NCBI GenBank assembly: GCA_016865985.1
Contig: VGNO01000006.1
Location: 1 to 37,342 of the forward strand
From: Chloroflexota bacterium
GTDB lineage: Bacteria > Chloroflexota > Anaerolineae > Anaerolineales > Villigracilaceae
Length of the DNA stretch: 37,342 nt
Reading direction: 5' to 3'
In this document: in pieces, positions 23,546 to 30,621 of the stretch
Numbering within the stretch: the stretch's first letter is position 1
Layout: every line of letters starts with the position of its first letter
Position numbers and translations under genes: made by a program
The notes under the pieces: generated by a model
Database searches by the model: none
What the model saw: the letters and a program-made list of their open reading frames with translations, nothing else
What the model was told of the DNA's origin: nothing

Positions 23546-24217
23546 GTGACCGGTCCGACACTGCTCACCCTGGCTTCGAACTCCCCCCGCCGCAGCCAGT
23601 TGCTGGCGCTGGGCGGGTGGCATTTCGCTGTCCGGCCGGCGGATGTGGACGAAAGCGTGCGCGCCGGGGAAGCGCCCGCCGCCTATGTGCAGCGCCTGGC
23701 GGAAGCGAAAGCGCAGGCCTGCGCCGCCCGCCCCCGCAGCAGGAATGTGGTCGTGGCCGCCGACACCGTCGTGGTGGATGGGACGGACATCCTGGGCAAG
23801 CCGCGCGATGCAGCCGAGGCCGGCAGGATGCTGTCCCGGTTACGCGGCCGCACGCACCAGGTCCAGACCGGGATCGCCGTGCTGCAGCCGGGCGACGGCG
23901 AATTGCTCTCCGACCGCTGTGTGACGGATGTCCCGATGCGGGCTTACAGCGACGATGAAATCCGCTCCTACATCCTGACCGGCGACCCGCTCGACAAAGC
24001 GGGGGCCTATGGCATCCAGCACGCCGGTTTCAAGCCGGTGGAAAAACTGGATGGCTGCTACGCCAGCGTGATGGGGCTGCCGCTCTGCAACCTGACCCGC
24101 CTGCTGCGCAGGGTGGGAATCCCACCCGCCGCCGATGTCCCGGCCGCCTGCCAGGCGGCGCTTGCATACCACTGCCCTGTCTTCCCCGCCATCCTGCACG
24201 GCGCCGGGGACGGGTAA
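23546..24217 (+). CDS. maf: Maf-family nucleotide pyrophosphatase
   Basis: Maf proteins hydrolyse non-canonical or modified nucleoside triphosphates to monophosphates. Motifs seen are LASNSPRRSQLLAL at the N-terminus, AADTVVVDG, the LTGDPLDKAGAYGIQ segment, and ASVMGLPLCNLTRLLRR. I chose GTG at 23546, giving VTGPTLLTLASNSPRR, because the family begins just before LASxSPRR. The longer track frame runs into the xpt gene. A C-terminal extension of about 30 residues with a CQAALAYHCP segment is longer than in most members. The PBP lipoprotein gene follows 17 nt downstream. Confidence 0.9.
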   Translation: MTGPTLLTLASNSPRRSQLLALGGWHFAVRPADVDESVRAGEAPAAYVQRLAEAKAQACAARPRSRNVVVAADTVVVDGTDILGKPRDAAEAGRMLSRLRGRTHQVQTGIAVLQPGDGELLSDRCVTDVPMRAYSDDEIRSYILTGDPLDKAGAYGIQHAGFKPVEKLDGCYASVMGLPLCNLTRLLRRVGIPPAADVPAACQAALAYHCPVFPAILHGAGDG

Positions 24218-24234
24218 CCCTGAAAGGTTGAACC

Positions 24235-26478
24235 ATGAAAAACGCGCGTACCATTGTCTGGATGATCGTCCTGGCCCTGCTGGCCGGCTGCAGCCTGTCC
24301 ACCGGGGTCAACGGGAACAACAACCCGCTCCCGACCGGCGAAGTGTACATCACTCCCGCCCCCAGCGTGGAAGCGGCCATCACCGCCTACCTGGAAGCCT
24401 GGCTGGCCGGAGATTACGCCGCCATGCATGCCATGCTGGCGCAGGCCAACCGCGATACCATCAGCGTGGAGGAATTCGGCGGCCGCCACCGCGACGCCCT
24501 GCTGGCGATGAATGTCTCCTCCTTCGAGTACAGCATCCTCTCCACCCTCACCAACCCGAACACAGCCCAGGCCGCCTACCGCATCACCTACCATACCAGC
24601 ATCCTGGGGGACATCCAGCGCGATATCGTGGTCAACCTCAGCCGTGAACAGGACGCCTGGCGCGTGCAGTGGGATACGGCGCTCATCCTGCCCGAAATGG
24701 CGGGAGGCAAAAAACTGGCCACCGATTACCGTTCGCCGGCGCGCGGCGACATCTATGACCGTAACGGGCAGCCGGTCGTGGTCCAGGCCGACGCGGTCGC
24801 CCTGGGCGTGGTGCCCGGACAGATCCTGCTCGACCAGGAGAACCTGCTGTTGAGCGAGTTGTGGAAACTGACCGGTTACCGCCCGGAGACGATCCGTTCC
24901 TGGTACGCCTTCGCCCAACCCGACTGGTATATCCCGGTCGGCGAGACGACCGCCGAGGAACTGGCCGCCTCCTACGAGGCGCTTTCCGCCCTGGGCGGCC
25001 TGCGCATGACCCCCTATACCTCCCGTTACCACTACGACAACGGCATCGCATCCCAGTCGGTCGGTTACGTACTCGCCATCCCGCCCGAGGATGTGGAAGC
25101 CTACCGCAGCCTGGGTTACAGCGGCAACGAGCGCGTCGGCTCGACCGGGATCGAGAAATGGGGCGAACCCTACCTGGCCGGCCGGAACGGCGCATCGCTC
25201 TATGTCACCGACCCGGATGGGGCCATCCTGACCCGCATCGTCGCCACCGACCCGACACCCGCCTCCTCCCTCACCCTGACCATCGACAAGGAATTGCAGC
25301 AGCAGGCCCAGGCGGCCATGAGCAACCTGGCCGGCGCGGCAGTCGTGATCGAAGTGGATACCGGGCGCGTCCTGGCCATTGTCTCCTCGCCGACCTACGA
25401 CCCCAATATCTTCAACCCCGACAATATCAACTACGCCGGGCTGACCAACCTGCTCTCCGCCCCCAACAACCCGCTCTACAATCGCGCCACCCAGGGCGAG
25501 TACCCGCCCGGGTCGGTCTTCAAGATCGTCACCATGGCGGCCGCCCTCGAAAGCGGGGTGTACACCGCCGCCAGCGCCTACGACTGCCAGTACACCTTCA
25601 CCGAACTCTCCGACCGCACCCTCTACGACTGGACCTGGGACCACTGCCAGGAGGAAAAACTCCTGAGCGGCAAGGAGACCTGCGATACCCAGCCGAGCAG
25701 CGTCACCCTCGGCGGCCCGTTGACCCTGCCGCAGGGCTTGATGCGCTCCTGCAATCCCTGGTTCTACCACATCGGTCTCGACCTGTTCAACCAGGGCATG
25801 ACAACCGCCATCACCGACATGGCAACCGGTTTCGGCCTCGGCCATGCCACCGGCCTCGAGCAGGTGGCCGAGACCGAAGGCAACAACCCCTACCCGCGCG
25901 ACGGCGTGGAAGCCACCAGCCTGGCCATCGGCCAGGGCGAAATGCAGACTTCCCCGCTCCAGGTGGCGGTCTTTACCGCCGCCATCGCCAACGGCGGGAC
26001 GCTCTACCGCCCGCAACTGGTCGAACGCGTCCAGCCGGTCTACGGCGATCCGCTGCTGTCCTTCGCCCCGCAGGCGAACGGGGAACTGCCGCTCTCGGCC
26101 GAGAACCTGACCGCCATCCAGAACGCAATGAAGAGCGTGACCAGCAACTCACGCGGCACCGCTTACACGCCCATGCGCGGTCTCACCATCCCGGTGGCCG
26201 GCAAGACCGGTACGGCCGAGACCTCCGTCCCCGGCTCGCCGCACTCGTGGTTCACCGGCTACACCCTCGCCAACCGCGAAGACAAGCCCGACATTGCCGT
26301 GGTGGTATTGGTGGAGTACGCCGGTGAAGGCTCGGAATATGCCGCCCCCATCTTCCGCCGCATCGTCGAGTCTTATTTCTTCGGCCGCCCGCAGACCGTC
26401 TACTGGTGGGAATCGACCATTGGCGTGACCCGCACCCCAACCCCGGAAGGTCTCGAAACGCTCACCCCGACCCCCTAG
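24235..26478 (+). CDS. Class B penicillin-binding protein with MecA_N domain, lipoprotein
   Basis: A transpeptidase that cross-links peptidoglycan outside the membrane. The 747-aa protein has a lipobox LAGC (C19), so it is lipid-anchored rather than TM-anchored. Residues about 42-155 form an NTF2-like MecA_N domain, as in PBP2a/PBP3-type enzymes, followed by the PBP dimer region (RSPARGDIYDRNGQPV) and the transpeptidase with S427-V-F-K430, the S505-C-N507 triad and K657-T-G659. All catalytic residues are present. The tail is Thr/Pro-rich. AAAGG precedes the ATG. It lies between maf and rsgA, all plus strand. Related to mecA-type PBPs in architecture only; resistance cannot be inferred. Confidence 0.93.
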   Translation: MKNARTIVWMIVLALLAGCSLSTGVNGNNNPLPTGEVYITPAPSVEAAITAYLEAWLAGDYAAMHAMLAQANRDTISVEEFGGRHRDALLAMNVSSFEYSILSTLTNPNTAQAAYRITYHTSILGDIQRDIVVNLSREQDAWRVQWDTALILPEMAGGKKLATDYRSPARGDIYDRNGQPVVVQADAVALGVVPGQILLDQENLLLSELWKLTGYRPETIRSWYAFAQPDWYIPVGETTAEELAASYEALSALGGLRMTPYTSRYHYDNGIASQSVGYVLAIPPEDVEAYRSLGYSGNERVGSTGIEKWGEPYLAGRNGASLYVTDPDGAILTRIVATDPTPASSLTLTIDKELQQQAQAAMSNLAGAAVVIEVDTGRVLAIVSSPTYDPNIFNPDNINYAGLTNLLSAPNNPLYNRATQGEYPPGSVFKIVTMAAALESGVYTAASAYDCQYTFTELSDRTLYDWTWDHCQEEKLLSGKETCDTQPSSVTLGGPLTLPQGLMRSCNPWFYHIGLDLFNQGMTTAITDMATGFGLGHATGLEQVAETEGNNPYPRDGVEATSLAIGQGEMQTSPLQVAVFTAAIANGGTLYRPQLVERVQPVYGDPLLSFAPQANGELPLSAENLTAIQNAMKSVTSNSRGTAYTPMRGLTIPVAGKTGTAETSVPGSPHSWFTGYTLANREDKPDIAVVVLVEYAGEGSEYAAPIFRRIVESYFFGRPQTVYWWESTIGVTRTPTPEGLETLTPTP

Positions 26479-26521
26479 GATTGCATGGAAACCGCCGGTC
26501 ACCGCCTCCCCTGCCTGGACT

Positions 26522-27436
26522 ATGCCGCCTGACGGCCACCTCCCCGGCCTGGTCGTGCGCGCCCAATCGGGCTTCTTCAGCGTCCAGACGGAAGAAGGCC
26601 TGCTGACCTGCCAGTTGCGCGGCCGCCTCAAGCAGGGTCCCCGCCTGGTCGACCTGCTGACGGTCGGAGACCGGGTGCAGGTATCCCGCCAGGCGGATGG
26701 GAGCGGGATGGTGGAAGCCATCGAACCACGCCGGCAGGCGTTCATCCGGCTCGACCCGCGCCCGCGCGGGGTCTACCAGCAGGTGCTGCTGGCCAATCCC
26801 GACCAGTTGCTGATTGTTTTTGCCTGCGCCCGCCCGGCCCCCAGCCACCGCATGTTGGACCGTTTCCTGGTGATCGCCGAGAAGCAGCGCATTCCGGCCT
26901 TGATCGTCGCCAACAAGGCCGACCTGCTCCCCCGCCGCCAGGCCGAAGCGTTGTTCGGTTTCTACCCCGCCCTGGGCTACCCGGTGTTCTATACCTGCGC
27001 CCACAGCGGCGAAGGGCTGGACGGCCTGCGCCAGCGTTTGGCGGGGAGGATCTCGGCCCTGACCGGGCCGAGCGGGGTCGGTAAATCGAGCCTGCTCAAC
27101 GCCCTCCAGCCCGGCCTGGGACTGGCGGTGCGCGAGGTCAGCCAGGGTTTCGAACAGGGGCGCCACACCACCAACCTGCGCGAACTCTTCCCGCTGGCGG
27201 GCGGCGGTTACGTGGCCGACATGCCCGGCCTGCGCACCCTGGCGCCCTGGGATACCGAGCCCGAGGAACTGGACGGCTACTTCCCGGAGATCTCCCCGCT
27301 GGTGGAGGCCTGCCAGTTCAACGACTGCACCCATGCCCATGAGCCGGGCTGCGCCGTGCGGGAGGCAGTGGCGGCGGGCCGGATGAGGCCGGAACGCTAT
27401 GATTCCTATATTCGATTGAGGTATAGTAAGGAGTAA
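26522..27436 (+). CDS. rsgA: Ribosome small-subunit GTPase RsgA
   Basis: RsgA is a circularly permuted GTPase that acts in late 30S maturation. The 304-aa protein shows the permuted order: an N-terminal OB-fold (1-75), then NKADLL (G4, 131-136), GPSGVGKSS (G1, 182-190), RHTT (G2) and DMPGLR (G3, 233-238). A C-terminal zinc knuckle follows, C264, C269, H271 and C277 (CQFNDCTHAHEPGC). The Shine-Dalgarno is weak (CCTGGACT). Its stop codon TAA sits inside the strong Shine-Dalgarno AAGGAG of the next gene, the methyltransferase, so the AT-rich island begins exactly at its end. Confidence 0.95.
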   Translation: MPPDGHLPGLVVRAQSGFFSVQTEEGLLTCQLRGRLKQGPRLVDLLTVGDRVQVSRQADGSGMVEAIEPRRQAFIRLDPRPRGVYQQVLLANPDQLLIVFACARPAPSHRMLDRFLVIAEKQRIPALIVANKADLLPRRQAEALFGFYPALGYPVFYTCAHSGEGLDGLRQRLAGRISALTGPSGVGKSSLLNALQPGLGLAVREVSQGFEQGRHTTNLRELFPLAGGGYVADMPGLRTLAPWDTEPEELDGYFPEISPLVEACQFNDCTHAHEPGCAVREAVAAGRMRPERYDSYIRLRYSKE

Positions 27437-27439
27437 AGC

Positions 27440-28384
27440 ATGTCTGTCCAAATTTACGAGAAGTCATGTGAGAAGATGGACGAATTGCAAGCAGACAGTG
27501 TTGCTCTAACAGTAACATCTCCGCCTTACTGGAATGCTATTGATTATGATATCCATGCTGCTGATAAGAGAAAAAATTACCGAACGCGTCAGTACGCAAA
27601 TGGCTATCTGGAATACGATGAATATTTAGGCTGGTTGATAAAAGTATTCACTGAAGTATTTCGAGTAACAAAGCCAGGTGGTTTATGTGCTGTTGTCATT
27701 GGAACAGTCCTAATGGATGGTAATTTATATGCTGTACCATTCGACTTAGTTTCAAAAATGATCCATGGAAAACAATCATGGGCGTTCTATCAAGACTTTA
27801 TCTGGCATAAATGCACAGCTGGTGTCAAGAGAGCCGGAGTTAGTATTCAAAAACCTTATCCCGGTTATTTTTATCCCAATATCATGAATGAATATATCCT
27901 TCTCTTCCAGAAGCCCGGCTCAAAACTCTATACAGGGAGAACAGACAAGGAGAAGAAGGGAGCAGAATATCCAATAAATCGACTCTTTACAATGGATATC
28001 GCTAACAATATTTGGCATATTGCACCTGTACCTCCCGACACTATAAATCATCCTGCTCCATTTCCCGAAGAAATTCCGTTTCGTTTGATCTCGCTTTACT
28101 CTTATCCGGGAGATTTGATTCTCGACCCATTCTTAGGATCCGGGCAAACAGTAAAAGTCGCTAATCATCTTGAGCGCGATGCAGTGGGTTATGAGATCAT
28201 TCCAAAATATGCCCAATTATCTCGAACGCGGTTGAAGGAATCTCTTGCTATCCGCAAACAGCAATTGATTGCGGTATTCGATAAAGTTGATATCGATCAG
28301 CCCACATTGAATGGAAATAAAGTAAAAACCATGAAAAAGACGGATTTGGTAGAGCAGATGTCATTTGAAATCGAAACAAAATAA
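27440..28384 (+). CDS. DNA methyltransferase, TSPPYW type (N4-cytosine or N6-adenine)
   Basis: The 314-aa protein has motif IV TSPPYW (26-31) near the N-terminus and the SAM-binding motif I DPFLGSGQT (229-237) near the C-terminus, the order of beta-class enzymes. TSPPYW is most typical of N4-cytosine methylation, but N6-adenine cannot be ruled out. The region between (about 40-200) should hold the target recognition part. The gene is visibly AT-richer than rsgA before it and ends in a charged tail without motifs. AAGGAG, overlapping the rsgA stop, precedes the ATG. It is followed 14 nt later by an HhH-GPD/Fe-S protein, so the pair probably forms a modification-linked system acquired by transfer. 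Confidence 0.92.
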   Translation: MSVQIYEKSCEKMDELQADSVALTVTSPPYWNAIDYDIHAADKRKNYRTRQYANGYLEYDEYLGWLIKVFTEVFRVTKPGGLCAVVIGTVLMDGNLYAVPFDLVSKMIHGKQSWAFYQDFIWHKCTAGVKRAGVSIQKPYPGYFYPNIMNEYILLFQKPGSKLYTGRTDKEKKGAEYPINRLFTMDIANNIWHIAPVPPDTINHPAPFPEEIPFRLISLYSYPGDLILDPFLGSGQTVKVANHLERDAVGYEIIPKYAQLSRTRLKESLAIRKQQLIAVFDKVDIDQPTLNGNKVKTMKKTDLVEQMSFEIETK

Positions 28385-28398
28385 AAGGGAAATGTACA

Positions 28399-29550
28399 AT
28401 GGAAAATATTCTTGCCTTGACAAATAACATATCTCGGATAGGTCAGGAAAATCCATCTTCTCCCGATATACTTGGGGTTGAGTTATTCGAGAATTTCTTC
28501 TCTGCAGATGGTCAACTCGATACATATAAACTAGAAAAACTCGATGCCAACAGCATCAATCGGCGCGAACTCTTGACTCGTTTTTTGCTTCTTAGCGCCG
28601 TCATTGATCAAGGCCCAGATATCGTTGGAGTCCGGCAATTACTTATGATGGTAACCAATGATCTCTATCACTCGGATGTAAGGTTCTTGCATAAGCCAAT
28701 TGCATTCTTCCAGGAATTGGGAATAGCAATCGATCATATTTTGGAAAAGCATCGGTCTATCAAAGCAGTTAGGTCTGAAGTATGGGCACGGGATAATCTG
28801 TCCAGGGCTAGTCGATATAACCTGTTTATGGATAATTCAACACAGACTCTGAATTACGCCATTTTTAGGTGGGGGGTTCCTCTCGCTCTTCCTCTCTTGT
28901 TGGAAAAAGATCTTGCTGAAAACAAATCTCATTCCCCTTTACTCAACTACCTCGAGAGTTATCCATCAGCGGAATCTATGACTTATTACCTCAAGAGTCA
29001 CGAACGTTATGGTCTCGGTAAAGCCATTGGAGATAAAGCCTGCCACCTATTTGCGAAATGGTTGGTTTCAGTGTTTCACCTTACCCGAAAGAATGAACCA
29101 ACTTGGGGGCCGTACTCGTTCGAGGTTCCCTTTGACTCTAATGCCGGGCGCGTCCTCTGGCGTACAGGGTATCTCCTAAATTGGGCATCAGAAGAAGATT
29201 ATATAAAACACCAAGTAATCCAGAAAGGACAAGGCAAGGGGGGGTTGGATTACATTCGGGTCACAAATATCCGTGGCATGGCAACCCAGAGAGATATTAC
29301 TAAGGAGGTAAGTGATGCTTATATAGAAATATCCGTAAACCATCTTGCAACTCATAAGAAACAACCCAGGAAATACGAAATTCAGAGACTGCAACATCCA
29401 TTCCTAATGTTGGGCAAACAGACAGTTGCCAATTTCGACGATGGACTAATTCATATTGGGACTCAATACTGTTTCAATCACGCACAACCCCGATGTAAAG
29501 AGTGTCCTCAAAAAAGCATTGTGTTGGACATCTGTATTCACCCGGCTTGA
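28399..29550 (+). CDS. HhH-GPD-like DNA glycosylase/lyase with Fe-S loop, partner of the methyltransferase
   Basis: I see no classical PD-(D/E)XK, HNH or GIY-YIG motif. Instead the 383-aa protein has features of the EndoIII/AGOG superfamily: a hairpin-like GKAIGDKACHLFAKW with K213 where bifunctional glycosylases carry the catalytic lysine, then PFDSNAGRVLWRTG with D246 in the place of the VDTHxxRVxxR aspartate. Its C-terminus, NFDDGLIHIGTQYC...PRCKECP, resembles the EndoIII 4Fe-4S loop, with C358-x7-C366-x2-C369-x9-C379 against C-x6-C-x2-C-x5-C. The K-to-D spacing of 33 is close to AGOG. The N-terminal 200 residues are unassigned. It could be a restriction glycosylase or a repair enzyme tied to the methylation. 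AAAGGGA precedes the ATG. Confidence 0.7.
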   Translation: MENILALTNNISRIGQENPSSPDILGVELFENFFSADGQLDTYKLEKLDANSINRRELLTRFLLLSAVIDQGPDIVGVRQLLMMVTNDLYHSDVRFLHKPIAFFQELGIAIDHILEKHRSIKAVRSEVWARDNLSRASRYNLFMDNSTQTLNYAIFRWGVPLALPLLLEKDLAENKSHSPLLNYLESYPSAESMTYYLKSHERYGLGKAIGDKACHLFAKWLVSVFHLTRKNEPTWGPYSFEVPFDSNAGRVLWRTGYLLNWASEEDYIKHQVIQKGQGKGGLDYIRVTNIRGMATQRDITKEVSDAYIEISVNHLATHKKQPRKYEIQRLQHPFLMLGKQTVANFDDGLIHIGTQYCFNHAQPRCKECPQKSIVLDICIHPA

Positions 29551-29554
29551 TTCG

Positions 29555-29560
29555 TAACTT
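29555..29560 (+). promoter_or_regulatory. -10-like element of holB (leaderless candidate)
   Basis: TAACTT lies 6 nt before the holB ATG, and no Shine-Dalgarno is present. No good -35 was found, so support rests on the spacing shared with other genes in the window. Confidence 0.35.
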
Positions 29561-29566
29561 TCGAAC

Positions 29567-30550
29567 ATGAACAACTGGAATATCTTAGGCCACGAGTGGG
29601 CGGTGGAAATGCTGAAACAGCACATCGCCCGCCAATCCGTACACCGCACCTATCTCATCACCGGTCCTTCAGGGGTGGGACGCCGCACCTTAGCGCTGCG
29701 CTTTGTTCAAGCCATAAACTGCTCATCTATTTCCGCGCCAGGAGAACCTTGTGGAACATGCCGTACATGCAAGCAAATTGAGTTGATGCGATACACTGAT
29801 TTGATTGTGAACCAAACAGATGCTGAGGGAAAAATTCTACGAGTTGACTCTGTTCGTGATTCGTTGTCCACTTTGACATTAACCCCATACCAATCCGCTT
29901 ATAAAGTTGTACTTTTTTTGAGATGCCATGAAGCAAACCCAAGTACTGCGAATACATTGCTGAAATCCATCGAAGAACCACCGCCGCACGTGATCCTGCT
30001 ACTGACCGCCGACACTGCTGAACAGTTGCTGCCCACCATCGTCTCGCGTTGCGAGGCGCTGCGCCTGCGCCCCCTGCCGGTCGGGAAAGTGGAGGCGTAC
30101 CTGCTGGGACGCGGCGTCGAAGCGGGGCAGGCCTCGCTGCTGGCTCATCTCTCCGGCGGCCGCCCGGGTTACGCCCTGCGCCTGCTGGAGGACGAGGCCG
30201 GCCTGGCAGGCCGCGTCGAGCGGTTGAATGAACTGCAAACCCTGCTGGGCGCGGCGCGGCTGGAGAAATTCGCCTACGCTGAGAAACTGGTCAAGGATAA
30301 GGATGTCTTCCGGGATGTTTTGCTGGTCTGGCTTTCCTACTGGCGGGACGTTTTCATCCAAGCCTCCGGGGCTGGCGCTCCGCTCGCCAATATAGACCGC
30401 TCGGAGGAGATCGGCCTCCTGGCTGGCCGGTTGGGGCAGGCCGAGGCGCGGCGGGTGCTCGACCTGCACGAAAAGGCGCTTGTGCGCCTGGAGCGCAACG
30501 TCAACCCCCGTCTGCTGGTGGAGAACCTGCTCCTCGATTGGCCGAAGTAG
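29567..30550 (+). CDS. holB: DNA polymerase III subunit delta' (HolB-like clamp-loader AAA+)
   Basis: The delta' subunit is part of the clamp loader that places the beta clamp. In 327 aa I see a Walker-A-like GPSGVGRRT (33-41) with Arg replacing the lysine, in keeping with the non-hydrolysing role of delta'. Four cysteines of the zinc module follow (C52, C62, C65, C68), then NTLLKSIEEPP and the SRC motif (160-162) with its arginine finger. Codon use is mosaic: the first 45 codons are moderately GC-rich, codons about 46-136 are AT-rich like the island before it, and from about 29,975 the gene turns abruptly GC-rich. This suggests recombination within the gene. It ends before a strong bidirectional hairpin. 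Confidence 0.88.
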   Translation: MNNWNILGHEWAVEMLKQHIARQSVHRTYLITGPSGVGRRTLALRFVQAINCSSISAPGEPCGTCRTCKQIELMRYTDLIVNQTDAEGKILRVDSVRDSLSTLTLTPYQSAYKVVLFLRCHEANPSTANTLLKSIEEPPPHVILLLTADTAEQLLPTIVSRCEALRLRPLPVGKVEAYLLGRGVEAGQASLLAHLSGGRPGYALRLLEDEAGLAGRVERLNELQTLLGAARLEKFAYAEKLVKDKDVFRDVLLVWLSYWRDVFIQASGAGAPLANIDRSEEIGLLAGRLGQAEARRVLDLHEKALVRLERNVNPRLLVENLLLDWPK

Positions 30551-30575
30551 CCCCCTGCCTGTCCTGGAAATATAG

Positions 30576-30610
30576 ACCTCCTGCAAAGGACACCTTTGCA
30601 GGAGGTTTGG
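30576..30610. terminator. Bidirectional terminator between holB and the macroglobulin gene
   Basis: ACCTCCTGCAAAGG pairs with CCTTTGCAGGAGGT (14 bp) around a 3-nt loop. The plus strand continues TTGGTT and the minus strand CTATATTTCC. It sits between two convergent stops and can serve both. Confidence 0.85.
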
Positions 30611-30621
30611 TTCTAGGCCGG

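Noticed and set aside
24058-26016. 652-aa minus-strand ORF
   Set aside because: Antisense shadow of the PBP gene.
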